Positions 50,668-58,764 of a DNA stretch of 64,000 bases are shown here, piece by piece. A program made the position numbers and the translations under genes. Numbering within the stretch: the stretch's first letter is position 1; every line of letters begins with the position of its first letter. This DNA is from Microbacterium sp. 1.5R (lineage in GTDB: Bacteria > Actinomycetota > Actinomycetes > Actinomycetales > Microbacteriaceae), in assembly GCF_007667425.1 (NCBI RefSeq), contig NZ_VDRC01000002.1:186001-250000 (forward strand). The letters run 5' to 3'. The notes under the pieces were generated by a model, which saw only the letters and a list, made by a program, of their open reading frames with translations, had not been told where the DNA came from and did not search any database.

Positions 50668-51255
50668 TCACCCGAAGGTGCCCACCGGGCGGTAGACGAT
50701 CGACGAGGTCTTCGCCGCGAGGGCACCGAGCGAGTTGCAGTAGGGCGTGCACGTCACGACCGTTCCCGTGTAGCTCGCTCCGTCGTACTGCGACGACCAG
50801 CAGTTGTTGAAGCCCTCTGCGGAGCGGACGTTGTTGTTCCATCCCGACGCCAGGCTCGGGAATCCGTAGCTGGTTCCGTAGCATCCGCCGCCGGATCCCC
50901 AGTGGATCAGAACGGAGCCCGTGCGTGACGTCCCCGTCCAGATCTTGCCGACCATGACCGTCGCGGCGGCGGCGACGTTCGCCCGTGCAGACGTGCTGCT
51001 CGGGTAGAGCTGTTCGTAGTCGCCCGGCGCGCCGGCCTCGATGAACTGCTCGGCCTCTGCGACCGTGTCGAAGCACGAGACGATGGCGGGGATGTCGGTG
51101 GGGACGGACTCGCCCTCGGCGACGGGCACTCCGCCGACCGTGCACACGGCGGAGTCGGATGCCGCGACTGCGGGGCTCGGTATGGCGATGGCGAGCGCGG
51201 CGATGGCGAGTGCGGTGAGCAGGGCCGCTGGTGCGGCACGGAGTGGTCGTGACAT
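50668..51255 (-). CDS. Secreted protein of unknown function
   Basis: 195 residues. Sec signal peptide (about residues 1-32, ALLTALAIAALAIAIPSPAVAA), then a domain with six cysteines and a Gly/Trp/Tyr-rich C-terminal half (GSGGGCYGTSYGFPSLASGW, CTPYCNSLGALAAKTSSIVY). The pattern weakly recalls the beta/gamma-crystallin-like peptidase inhibitor I36 group, not enough to name it. The ATG at 51255 is fixed by a GGAGGAG site. It is divergent from the GHL10 glycosidase gene. Confidence 0.72.
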   Translation of the reverse strand: MSRPLRAAPAALLTALAIAALAIAIPSPAVAASDSAVCTVGGVPVAEGESVPTDIPAIVSCFDTVAEAEQFIEAGAPGDYEQLYPSSTSARANVAAAATVMVGKIWTGTSRTGSVLIHWGSGGGCYGTSYGFPSLASGWNNNVRSAEGFNNCWSSQYDGASYTGTVVTCTPYCNSLGALAAKTSSIVYRPVGTFG

Positions 51256-51393
51256 GGAAGCTCCTCCAGGTAGGGGTGGATTTCGCTTCGGTATGTCCAC
51301 GCGCGAGCCCGGGGTTCCGGCCTCGCCGCCGCAGATCGGCGGAATCCCGCGGATCTCGGGGGCAAGGTCGGCTCAAACTCTGTAGACGCGTCG

Positions 51394-51416
51394 CCGGGAC
51401 TACAGGAGTCGAGACA
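51394..51416. repeat. IS-end-like motif, copy 2
   Basis: CCGGGACTACAGGA, three bases, GAGACA; 20 of 23 positions match 45989-46011 in the same orientation, 5.4 kb away. No transposase is found near either copy. Confidence 0.5.
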
Positions 51417-51503
51417 GGAATGGCACTGCACGTCTCGCAGGTTTTCCCTCGGGCCTCGACGAGGGCGACCCTGGTGCTCTCCGAGGGCATGTGTCAGAGT
51501 GAT

Positions 51504-51546
51504 AGAAACTTTCAGGACGTCGCCTGGTCCTGAAAACAACTTTCAG
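51504..51546. promoter_or_regulatory. Clustered GAAA/TTTC operators before the GHL10 glycosidase
   Basis: Three overlapping symmetric sites: GAAA-C-TTTC in AGAAACTTTCAG (51504-51515); TTTCAGGAC-N8-GTCCTGAAA (51510-51518 and 51527-51535); CTGAAA-ACAAC-TTTCAG (51530-51546). The last ends 18 nt before the ATG. The TGAAA-N5-TTTCA form is the type of site used by RpiR regulators. The first word is 11/12 identical to one in the promoter of the importer/GH3/RpiR operon (24305-24316). Confidence 0.65.
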
Positions 51547-51564
51547 ACTTATCAGGAGCACTCG

Positions 51565-53703
51565 ATGAAGAGAAGACCCATCGCGATCGCTGCAGCGGCG
51601 CTGCTCGCGCTGACCGCGCCCGCCGCCGTCGCGGCGGCAGCCGAGGACGAAGAGCCTCTGACCACCTACGTCGCGAACGCCGACGGCACATACGGGTACA
51701 GCACGACGCCCGTGGAGACCTACCCCGGCTCGGGCGAGCAGGTCACGATCCCGACGGGTCTCGAGCCCGAGAACAGGCGCTTCTCGAGCGCGTGGGTCGG
51801 CACGATCGGCAACCTCAACTTCGGGAAGCCGACCGATGCCGCGGACTTCGATGCGAAGTACGCGACGGTGCTCGACGACTTCGCCGCGTGGAACATGAAC
51901 GCCGTGATCTTCCAGGTCAGGCCGCTGCTCGACGCCTATTATCCGTCGACGCTCAACCCCTGGTCCGAATTCCTCACCGGCACCCAGGGTGCCGATCCCG
52001 GCTACGACCCGCTGCAGCGAATGGTCGACGCGACCCACGCGCGCGGCATGGAGTTCCACGCCTGGCTGAATCCGTACCGGGTGACGAACACGAAGATGAC
52101 CGCGCCGGCCACTCTCACGGCGCTCGGCCTCACGGCTGACGAGGTCACCGCACTGAGCATTCCCGAGTACATCGCCGCCCTCAACGAGGCGGGCATCCTC
52201 GCCGACGACAACTTCGCCGTGCAGCATCCGGACTGGGTGCTGTCGTTCGAGGAGAAGCTCTTCCTCGACCCCGGTCAGCCCGAGGTGCCGGCGTTCGTCG
52301 CGGACTCCGTCGCCGAGATCGTCGAGAACTACGACATCGACGCGATCCATTTCGACGACTACTTCTACCCGTACCGCATCACGGTCGACGGCGTGAACGT
52401 CTTCTTCGGCTCGGCCGGCGAAGACCGTGCGACGTTCGAGGAATTCGGCCTGACCGCGGGGTACGCGGACAGCTCCGAAGGCATCGAGGAGTGGCGACGC
52501 GACAATATCACCGGTCTCGTGACCCGGGTCGGCGACGTCATCGACGCGCACAATGCGGATGCCGGCACAGCGGTGCAGCTCGGGATCAGCCCGTTCGGCA
52601 TCTGGGAGCACGAAGCGCTGAACCCAGCCGGCTCGCACACACCGATCGCATCGTCGCAGACCTATAGCAATGCCGTCTTCGCCGACACCCGCGCCTGGGT
52701 GCAGGACGAGCTGATCGACTACGTCACGCCCCAGATCTACTGGAGCTTCGACCAGGCCGCAGCTCCGTACGGCGAGCTCGCCCGGTGGTGGAGCGATGTG
52801 GCGGCCGGCAGCCGCACGCAGGTCTACGTCGGTCACGCTCTCTACAAGCACGTGAACAACGGCGGGTGGGAGGCCGCCTGGATGAACCCCGAGGAGGTGC
52901 CGAACCAGATCCGCTTCGATCAGAAGCTCGAGGGGATCGACGGCAGCGTGCTCTTCAGCTACAACGACATGCAGCCGAGCGACATCGCAGCGCTGCCGAC
53001 CGACCAGCAACCGAGGCACCAGGCGAAGAACACCGCGATCGACCTGCTCCGCGGCGAGGCGTTCGGGCACCCGACCCTGGTTCCCGCCAAGCCGTGGCTG
53101 TCGGAGGGGACGGTCGCCACACCGACCGATCTCCGGCTCGACGGCGATCGGTTGACGTGGCGCGCGGGCGATGCCGAAGCAACGCGGCAGTACGCGATCT
53201 ACCGCGGTAGCGGCACGCCGGAGCAGGTCGTCGCGGCGAGCGGCACTCTCGTCGGCACCGTCTGGGCAGGGGAAGCGGCAGACCCGGGCTTCACGATTCC
53301 CGAGGCCGAGTCGTCCGCGACCCGTGCGGGCGAGGAGACGTGGGTCGTCACGGCGCTCGACGCCGCCGCCGTGGAGAGCGCACCCGTCGCGCTGGCGATC
53401 GACCCCGTCGACCCTGTCGATCCTGTCGATCCTGTCGATCCTGTCGATCCTGTCGATCCTGTCGACCCCGTCGACCCCGTCGACCCTGTCGATCCGTCCG
53501 AACCCGGGGCGCCGTCGGGCGGCACCGGCGGCGGTGTCGCCGCACCGGGAGCGGACGGATCGACGCCGACAGACCCTCTCGCAGCCACGGGTGCAGAGTT
53601 CCCCACCGCGACGGTTCTCGTCGCGCTGGCCCTGCTCGTGACCGGCGGCGCTGCCCTCGTGAGCAGGTCGCGCCGCCGCAGCCGGGCCGCGGCACAGGAC
53701 TGA
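51565..53703 (+). CDS. Wall-anchored GHL10/DUF187 (YngK/DigH-like) glycoside hydrolase
   Basis: 712 residues. Signal peptide (about 1-28), then a GHL10 domain (about 75-470) with the start SSAWVGTIGNLNFGKPTD, FQVRPLLDAYYPS, FHAWLNPYRV, IDAIHFDDYFYPY and YVTPQIYWSFDQ, a fibronectin-like region (about 530-615), ten DPV repeats (about 613-643), and a C-terminal sorting signal: LAATG, membrane helix, RSRRRSR. E. coli DigH of this family cleaves denuded peptidoglycan glycan strands. Here it is probably attached to the wall by a class E sortase. The ATG is supported by CAGGAG. Confidence 0.88.
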   Translation: MKRRPIAIAAAALLALTAPAAVAAAAEDEEPLTTYVANADGTYGYSTTPVETYPGSGEQVTIPTGLEPENRRFSSAWVGTIGNLNFGKPTDAADFDAKYATVLDDFAAWNMNAVIFQVRPLLDAYYPSTLNPWSEFLTGTQGADPGYDPLQRMVDATHARGMEFHAWLNPYRVTNTKMTAPATLTALGLTADEVTALSIPEYIAALNEAGILADDNFAVQHPDWVLSFEEKLFLDPGQPEVPAFVADSVAEIVENYDIDAIHFDDYFYPYRITVDGVNVFFGSAGEDRATFEEFGLTAGYADSSEGIEEWRRDNITGLVTRVGDVIDAHNADAGTAVQLGISPFGIWEHEALNPAGSHTPIASSQTYSNAVFADTRAWVQDELIDYVTPQIYWSFDQAAAPYGELARWWSDVAAGSRTQVYVGHALYKHVNNGGWEAAWMNPEEVPNQIRFDQKLEGIDGSVLFSYNDMQPSDIAALPTDQQPRHQAKNTAIDLLRGEAFGHPTLVPAKPWLSEGTVATPTDLRLDGDRLTWRAGDAEATRQYAIYRGSGTPEQVVAASGTLVGTVWAGEAADPGFTIPEAESSATRAGEETWVVTALDAAAVESAPVALAIDPVDPVDPVDPVDPVDPVDPVDPVDPVDPVDPSEPGAPSGGTGGGVAAPGADGSTPTDPLAATGAEFPTATVLVALALLVTGGAALVSRSRRRSRAAAQD
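53401..53490 (+). repeat. Ten 9-bp repeats encoding (Asp-Pro-Val)10
   Basis: Units of GAYCCYGTC. Five consecutive units (53419-53463) are identical GATCCTGTC. Changes in number stay in frame and only alter the length of the stalk between the enzyme and its wall anchor. Confidence 0.92.
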
Positions 53704-53712
53704 TGCGACGGC

Positions 53713-53740
53713 GGAGTGCGGGGAGCGATCCCCGCACTCC
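53713..53740 (+). terminator. Terminator hairpin after the GHL10 gene
   Basis: GGAGTGCGGGG (53713-53723) and CCCCGCACTCC (53730-53740) pair perfectly over 11 bp with a 6-nt loop, 10 bases after the stop codon. Confidence 0.75.
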
Positions 53741-53807
53741 GAACGGTCGCCTCAGCATCCCGAAAATACTTCGAACTTCTTTGTGACGATTCGCGCACCT
53801 CGCGCGT

Positions 53808-53878
53808 CCTATCTATGAGCGACACACACGCTCCCGGCGACACCCCTCAGGGATCGGCCGGTCGTCGATACAGATAGG
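53808..53878 (+). promoter_or_regulatory. Leader with a possible ribosome-site-masking repeat before the Asp23 operon
   Basis: CCTATCT (53808-53814) is the exact reverse complement of AGATAGG (53872-53878), which contains the only purine-rich stretch in front of the ATG at 53886. If both are in the mRNA the repeat could hide the ribosome site. TATCTA at 53810-53815 could instead be a -10 box. The sequence alone does not decide between the two readings. Confidence 0.35.
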
Positions 53879-53885
53879 ACTCGTC

Positions 53886-54404
53886 ATGGCAACGCAGGAC
53901 CAGAAGAACACCTCCACCAGCCCCGCCGAGAAGGAGCTGGCTGACACCACCGCCGCGGTCACCCCCGCGCCGCGCGTCGACCGCTCGTCGTCGTTCTCGA
54001 CGTCGCGAGTCCCGGCCGATGTGGATGCCGCAGGCACCACGACGATCGCCGACGGCGTCGTCGCGAAGGTCGCCGGTATCGCGGCCCGTGAGATCCCCGG
54101 TGTGTTCGCGCTCGGTGGCGGCGGAGCCCGTGCTTTCGGCGCGATCCGCGACGTCATCAACGCCACCGACCTCGCGCAGGGTGTGAAGGTCGAGGTCGGC
54201 GAGACCCAGGCCGCCGCCGACATCACCATCGTGGTCGAGTACCCGGCCCCCATCCAGGAAGTCGCCAACAACGTCCGTGCCGCCGTCGCGGGTGCGATCA
54301 CGCGTCTCGTCGGCCTCGAGGTCGTCGAGGTCAACGTCGAGGTCAACGACGTGCACGTCCCCGGCGACGACTCCGCTGAGACCGAGGAGTCGCGCGTCTC
54401 ATGA
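53886..54404 (+). CDS. Asp23/Gls24 family envelope stress protein
   Basis: 172 residues. A disordered Thr/Ser/Ala-rich N-terminus of about 45 residues precedes the Asp23 domain (about 50-160): TIADGVVAKVAGIAAREIPG, GVKVEVGETQAAADITIVVE, YPAPIQEVANNVRAAVAGAI, LEVVEVNVEVNDVHV. In Staphylococcus Asp23 is a membrane-associated alkaline and envelope stress protein held by AmaP. It is the first gene of a seven-gene run with tight overlaps (ATGA with the next gene). Confidence 0.92.
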   Translation: MATQDQKNTSTSPAEKELADTTAAVTPAPRVDRSSSFSTSRVPADVDAAGTTTIADGVVAKVAGIAAREIPGVFALGGGGARAFGAIRDVINATDLAQGVKVEVGETQAAADITIVVEYPAPIQEVANNVRAAVAGAITRLVGLEVVEVNVEVNDVHVPGDDSAETEESRVS

Positions 54405-54589
54405 GCCCCACCACCACCGGCGCCCTGATCGGTGCTCTCCTGGCGCTCGCCGCGCTGGCGTTCGGATTCTGGGGATTCCTCCTCGTGGCCGTGCTGGCAG
54501 GCATCGGAGCTGTCGTGGGGCGCATCGCATCCGGCAAGCTCGACGTCCGCAGCCTCGCCGACGTCTTCACCGGGCGGCGTACCTCCTGA
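54401..54589 (+). CDS. Small DUF2273-like membrane protein
   Basis: 62 residues: two closely spaced helices (GALIGALLALAALAFGFWGF and LLVAVLAGIGAVVGRIASG) with a turn between, then DVRSLADVFTGRRTS. Size, topology and position between Asp23-type genes match DUF2273 proteins of Firmicutes asp23/amaP operons. It overlaps the genes on both sides. Confidence 0.75.
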   Translation: MSPTTTGALIGALLALAALAFGFWGFLLVAVLAGIGAVVGRIASGKLDVRSLADVFTGRRTS

Positions 54590-54984
54590 TGACCGTCGAC
54601 CAGAACGTCATCGCCGGTGGCGGCCCTTCGGGGCCCGCCACCGGCGGGGAGGCCATTCCCGGCCGCGTCAACGTGCGGGAACGCGTCTATCGCACCGTCG
54701 TGGAGCAGGCCTCCGCGTCGCTGATCGGCGTCTCCCGCAGTGACGTGAAGGCCGATGTCATCGAGCGCGGCAAGGGGATCGCACTTCGCATCTCCAGCCC
54801 GCTGCCCGTCCCGGATCTCGACGACACCGTCGCGATCTCCCAGACCACACCCGTCCTCGAACGCGCCCGAGAGCTGCAGGAACAACTGCAGCACCGCCTC
54901 ACCGGCATCCTCGGTCGCGAGGTCAGCCGCATCGCGTTGACCATCACCGGAGCGACCATCCCCGAAAGGAAGCGAGTACGATGA
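54589..54984 (+). CDS. Second, divergent Asp23/Gls24-like protein
   Basis: 131 residues. The ATG shares one base with the previous stop (TGATG). RVNVRERVYRTVVEQASASLIGV followed by GKGIALRISSPLPVPD and LQEQLQHRLTGILGREVSRIA has the Asp23 alternation of helix, two strands, helix and strand, though with low similarity to the first gene. It may form mixed assemblies with it at the membrane. Confidence 0.7.
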   Translation: MTVDQNVIAGGGPSGPATGGEAIPGRVNVRERVYRTVVEQASASLIGVSRSDVKADVIERGKGIALRISSPLPVPDLDDTVAISQTTPVLERARELQEQLQHRLTGILGREVSRIALTITGATIPERKRVR

Positions 54985-55565
54985 CCAGCCCGGCACTGCG
55001 TCGCGTCGTGCGACGCGAGACCCACTCACCGCGCACCGTCGCGATGTTCGTCGCGGTCATCCTCCTCATCCTCGCCCTGGCGTACATCGGTCTCGAGATC
55101 GTGCTGAGCCTCCTGGCACAGCCCGCGCTCCTGCTCGGTCCGGCCGCGGCGGCCGGGTGGCTCGTCGGACTGCCGACCGCCCAGCCTGCAGGGCTCGTCA
55201 TCGCCGGCAGCGTCGTGCTGGCCGTCATCGGTCTCGTCTTCATCTGGCTGGCCGTGACGCCGGGCAGGCTCTCCCGACACACCATCGACGCGGGCGACCG
55301 TGCCGTGGTCGTCGACAACGGCGTGATCGCGAGCGCCCTCGCTCAGCATCTCGCCGAAGAGACGGGACTCGCCCGCGACGACGTGACCGTCGGCGTCGGA
55401 CACCGCAGCGTCGACGTGACCGTGCGCCCCGGCGTCGGCATCCCGGTCGACAAGGCGGCCGTGCAGTCGGCCGCCGAGGCCGAGATCGAGACCTACCGCC
55501 TCACCCGCAGCGTCCGCACCCGCGTGCGCATCGAACGCCCGACCCAAGAGGATGACGAGCTGTGA
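54981..55565 (+). CDS. DUF6286-type membrane protein
   Basis: 194 residues. Basic N-terminus (RRVVRRETHSPRTV), two helices (about 22-45 and 72-92), then a cytoplasmic Asp23-like alpha/beta tail (about 100-185) with VTVGVGHRSVDVTVRPGVGI. It is coupled on both sides by 4-base overlaps. In actinobacterial Asp23 clusters this type of protein takes the place of a membrane anchor. Biochemical function is unknown. Confidence 0.75.
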   Translation: MTSPALRRVVRRETHSPRTVAMFVAVILLILALAYIGLEIVLSLLAQPALLLGPAAAAGWLVGLPTAQPAGLVIAGSVVLAVIGLVFIWLAVTPGRLSRHTIDAGDRAVVVDNGVIASALAQHLAEETGLARDDVTVGVGHRSVDVTVRPGVGIPVDKAAVQSAAEAEIETYRLTRSVRTRVRIERPTQEDDEL

Positions 55566-56176
55566 ACAACACGAATCGTGCGCTGAACCGCATTCTGCTG
55601 CTCATCATCGGACTCCTGTTCCTGGCCCTCGGTGTCGTCGGCATCGCCATCATGAGCTGGCCGACCGCAGACGAGATCTGGAAAGAGGCCGGCAAGAACT
55701 CCGAGTCGTGGCTCGACCAGGCGTTCGCCGCGACGTCCGTCGCCGGTGGCAAGGCCTCCTGGGTCGCCATCGGGGCCGTGGTCGCCATCCTGATCGTGAT
55801 CGTGCTGCTCATCCTCGCCCTCACCAGCGTGGCCGGCCGCCGGTCGAAGACGGCCCTGCGCTCCAGCGGATCGCAGAACCCGCTCGGTCGCGTCACCGTC
55901 ACGGAGTCCTTCGTCTCGGATGCCGTCAAGAACTCGCTCGCCAACCGCGACGAGATCCTGTCGACCAGCGTCACGGCCAACGACATCAACCGCGAGCCCG
56001 TGCTGCACGTGGCGGTCACTCCGCGGCAGAACACGGATCCGCGTGATCTGATCGATCACCTCGACCGGCTGCTCACCAACCTCGCCACCCTCACCGGACG
56101 CGAGACGGCCACGTACGTGTCGATCCATACCGGTCTCCGCGCTCGGCTCGCCCACGATCAGCGCCGACTATCCTGA
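55562..56176 (+). CDS. AmaP-like alkaline shock membrane anchor protein
   Basis: 204 residues from a GTG overlapping the previous stop. Two membrane helices (about 8-31 and 66-88) form a hairpin, followed by a cytoplasmic domain with VTVTESFVSDAVKNSLANRDEIL and VLHVAVTPRQNTDP, resembling AmaP, which tethers Asp23 to the membrane in Staphylococcus. Sequence similarity is modest; context strengthens the call. Confidence 0.72.
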   Translation: MNNTNRALNRILLLIIGLLFLALGVVGIAIMSWPTADEIWKEAGKNSESWLDQAFAATSVAGGKASWVAIGAVVAILIVIVLLILALTSVAGRRSKTALRSSGSQNPLGRVTVTESFVSDAVKNSLANRDEILSTSVTANDINREPVLHVAVTPRQNTDPRDLIDHLDRLLTNLATLTGRETATYVSIHTGLRARLAHDQRRLS

Positions 56177-56207
56177 TCCGACCACCCCACGAGCAGAGGA
56201 GCACATC

Positions 56208-56420
56208 ATGCGCAACCGCATCATCGTCATCGGTATCATCGCCTTCCTCGCCTTCGCGATCGGGTCCCGGGTCTCACGGCCCGAGATCAAGAACCGCGAG
56301 AGCGTCAGGCACCAGCTCGTGCGGATCTGGAACGACCCGAAGGAGCGCAAGCGCCGCCGAAAGGCCGCGGAGAAGGCATCCAAGAAGGTGCGCAAGGCCA
56401 TCGACAAGGCTCGCGGCTGA
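56208..56420 (+). CDS. Small basic single-pass membrane protein
   Basis: 70 residues: one N-terminal helix (IIVIGIIAFLAFAIGSRV), then a strongly basic cytoplasmic tail (PKERKRRRKAAEKASKKVRK). An AGAGGAG ribosome site precedes the ATG. It lies 31 bases after the AmaP-like gene and before csbD-like, so it probably belongs to the same stress operon. Confidence 0.72.
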   Translation: MRNRIIVIGIIAFLAFAIGSRVSRPEIKNRESVRHQLVRIWNDPKERKRRRKAAEKASKKVRKAIDKARG

Positions 56421-56522
56421 CACCTCACAGACTTATCGTCGGCGCCTCACAGGCCGGCGATAGGACGACGAGAGACCATCTCGCCGTCAGCATTCACCAT
56501 CACCATCACGAAGGGAAGCATC

Positions 56523-56696
56523 ATGGGACTCGACGACAAGATCAAGAACGCCGCTCAGGACATCGCCGGCAAGGCGAAGGAGACCGTCGGCAAGCTGACC
56601 GACAACGACAAGCTCGAAGCCGAGGGCAAGGCCGACCAGGTCAAGGCCGATGCCAAGAAGGCCGGCGAGAACGTCAAGGACGCCTTCAAGAACTGA
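56523..56696 (+). CDS. CsbD family stress protein
   Basis: 57 residues: GLDDKIKNAAQDIAGKAKET, VGKLTDNDKLEAEGKADQVK, then KKAGENVKDAFKN. This is the CsbD pattern of a small, highly charged, mostly disordered general-stress protein. GAAGGGAAG precedes the ATG. It ends the Asp23 cluster and is followed by a strong hairpin terminator. Confidence 0.9.
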   Translation: MGLDDKIKNAAQDIAGKAKETVGKLTDNDKLEAEGKADQVKADAKKAGENVKDAFKN

Positions 56697-56707
56697 TCGC
56701 TCCGCGA

Positions 56708-56749
56708 ACGGAGAAGGGCGGGGACCGACAGGTCCCCGCCCTTCTCCGT
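56708..56749 (+). terminator. Strong terminator hairpin after csbD-like gene
   Basis: 19-bp perfect stem (56708-56726 with 56731-56749) and a 4-nt loop GACA. It separates the Asp23/CsbD operon from the convergent gluconate genes and may work in both directions. Confidence 0.85.
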
Positions 56750-56811
56750 GCGTCATGAGCTCGCGCGCCTTCGCTGGTTCGGTGATGCGAAGGGTAGGGC
56801 CCACTCGCCGG

Positions 56812-57327
56812 TCAGTAGTCGGCGAGCAGACGCAGGCGAGTGGCGATCTCGGCGGTCTGCTGCTGCGGCGTCTCGTCGATCCGCACCTCGATGGCCTTCT
56901 CGTCCGCGTCCAGCGGCTCCAGCGTGGCGAACTGCGAGTCGAGCAGCGTCGTCGGCATGAAGTGGCCCTGGCGGCGCAGCATCCGCTCCAGGATCAGCTC
57001 GCGGTCGCCAGCGAAGTGCACGAACGTCACGGCCTCGCGACGCAGCACGTCGCGATAGCTGCGCTTCAGCGCCGAGCACGTGATGATGCCCGGCTCACCT
57101 GCGGCGATGCGCTCGTCGATCCACTCGGCGATGCGGTCGAGCCACGGCCAGCGATCGTCGTCGGTGAGCGGGTGGCCGGAGGCCATCTTCTGCACGTTCG
57201 CCTCGGGGTGCAGGTCGTCGCCTTCTTCGAACGTCCAGCCGAGCCGGCCCGAGAGCATCGCGGCGACGGTGGACTTGCCGGTGCCGGCGACGCCCATGAA
57301 GACGAGCACGGGGGCCTGCGAGGTCAT
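56812..57327 (-). CDS. gntK: Gluconokinase
   Basis: 171 residues. It phosphorylates gluconate to 6-phosphogluconate for the pentose phosphate pathway. Walker A VFMGVAGTGKSTVA (about residues 8-21), the substrate region EEGDDLHPEANVQKMASGHP, and CSALKRSYRDVLR are typical of the GntK/IdnK family. The ATG at 57327 is used here. A GTG at 57336 overlapping the permease stop (GTGA) would add three residues and imply coupling. It is cotranscribed with gntP. Confidence 0.93.
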   Translation of the reverse strand: MTSQAPVLVFMGVAGTGKSTVAAMLSGRLGWTFEEGDDLHPEANVQKMASGHPLTDDDRWPWLDRIAEWIDERIAAGEPGIITCSALKRSYRDVLRREAVTFVHFAGDRELILERMLRRQGHFMPTTLLDSQFATLEPLDADEKAIEVRIDETPQQQTAEIATRLRLLADY

Positions 57328-57332
57328 CACGG

Positions 57333-58736
57333 TCACACCACCAGGCTCAGCAGGAGGGTGCCGGCGAGGCCGGTCACCGAGATGAGGCACTCGAGCACGG
57401 TCCACGATTTCAGGGTCTGCGGGATGCTGAGGCCGAAGTACTCCTTGATGAGCCAGAACCCGGCATCGTTGACGTGCGAGAGGAACACGGAGCCCGAGCC
57501 GATGGCCAGCACCAGCAGGGCGACCATGGGGGAGTCCAGCGTCTCGGTGAGCGGCTGCAGGATGCCGGCGGCGGTGATCGTCGCGACCGTCGCCGAACCC
57601 GTCGCGATGCGGATCACGACCGCCACGAGCCACGCCAGGATCAGCACCGACACCGAGGATCCCGAGACGAACTGCGCGATGACCTCGCCGATGCCGGTGT
57701 CGACGAGCACCTGCTTGAAACCGCCGCCGGCGCCCACGATGAGCAGGATGCCGGCGATCGGTCCGAGCGACGAGCCGACGATGCCGTTGACCTTCTCGCG
57801 GGTGAACCCGGCTCCGCGGCCGAGGATGAAGAAGCCGGCGATGACGGCGATCAGCAGGGCGATGACGGGGGTGCCGAGGAAGTCGAGGGCGACCTTCCAG
57901 GGTGCGTCGGACCTGGCGGCCACGATGTCGGCGATCGCCTTGGCGAGCATGAGGAACACGGGAAGCAGGATGCTGATGAGAGTGGCGCCGAACGACGGCC
58001 GACGAGTCGGCTCATCGCCCGAGTCCTCGGCGGAGACGAACAGCTCGGGCACAGGGACGTCGACCCAGCGGGCGGCGAACCGCGCGAACAGCGGGCCGGA
58101 GATGATCACGGCGGGGATGGCGACGATGACGCCGAACGCGAGGGTCAGGCCGAGGTTCGCGCCGAGGGCGTCGATGGCGGCGAGGGGGCCGGGGTGCGGC
58201 GGTACGAGGCCGTGCATCGCGGAGAGTCCGGCGAGGGTCGGGATCGCGATGCGCATGAGCGACTGGCCCGATCGCCGGGCGACGAGGATGATCACCGGGA
58301 CGAGCAGCACGAGGCCGACCTCGAAGAACATCGGCAGGCCGATGACGGCACCGATGAGGCCCATGACCCAGGGGAGCGAGCGAGCGCTCGCCCGGGAGAC
58401 GAGGGTGTCGACGATCCGGTCGGCACCACCGGAGTCGGCCAGCAGCTTGCCGTAGATCGCGCCGAGGGCGATGAGGATGCCGACTCCGCCCATGGTCGAG
58501 CCGAAGCCGGTCGAGAAGCTCGTCACCGATGCGCCGATGTCCATACCAGCGATCGCGCCGGTGGCGAGGGCGCCGATGGTGAGCGAGAGGAACGGGTGCA
58601 GCTTCATCCAGGTGATGAGGATCACGATCACCGCGATCCCGAGGACGGCGGCGACGATGAGCTGACCGGCTGGGCGGTCGGGGGCGGCGTCGGAGACGGC
58701 GGCCGCGAGCGTGCGTGTGAACGGTGTGAGTGCCAT
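57333..58736 (-). CDS. gntP: GntP family gluconate:proton symporter
   Basis: 467 residues, about 12 membrane helices, with the GntP signatures ATGAIAGMDIGASVTSFSTG (near residue 57), FFEVGLVLLVPVIILVARRSG (near 138), HGLVPPHPGPLAAIDALGANLG and the C-terminal LSHVNDAGFWLIKEYFGLS. It imports gluconate for GntK. The promoter is in the gap to the divergent regulator; a TATTAT box and a GTCGTAC operator core lie there. Confidence 0.93.
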   Translation of the reverse strand: MALTPFTRTLAAAVSDAAPDRPAGQLIVAAVLGIAVIVILITWMKLHPFLSLTIGALATGAIAGMDIGASVTSFSTGFGSTMGGVGILIALGAIYGKLLADSGGADRIVDTLVSRASARSLPWVMGLIGAVIGLPMFFEVGLVLLVPVIILVARRSGQSLMRIAIPTLAGLSAMHGLVPPHPGPLAAIDALGANLGLTLAFGVIVAIPAVIISGPLFARFAARWVDVPVPELFVSAEDSGDEPTRRPSFGATLISILLPVFLMLAKAIADIVAARSDAPWKVALDFLGTPVIALLIAVIAGFFILGRGAGFTREKVNGIVGSSLGPIAGILLIVGAGGGFKQVLVDTGIGEVIAQFVSGSSVSVLILAWLVAVVIRIATGSATVATITAAGILQPLTETLDSPMVALLVLAIGSGSVFLSHVNDAGFWLIKEYFGLSIPQTLKSWTVLECLISVTGLAGTLLLSLVV

Positions 58737-58764
58737 GAGCTTCCTTGATCCGGGCGAACGGCTT

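Larger units (their letters stand above)
51256..51564. other. Intergenic region between the secreted protein and GHL10 glycosidase genes
   Basis: 309 bp without a supported gene. It contains the second copy of the IS-end-like motif (51394-51416) and, close to the glycosidase, the GAAA/TTTC operator block (51504-51546). The part next to 51255 carries only the ribosome site of the minus-strand gene. No clear -35/-10 pair could be assigned for either direction. Confidence 0.6.

Noticed and set aside
53401..53490. Tandem repeat considered as a CRISPR array
   Set aside because: Units are 9 bp, contiguous and without spacers, and they are in frame in a coding region.
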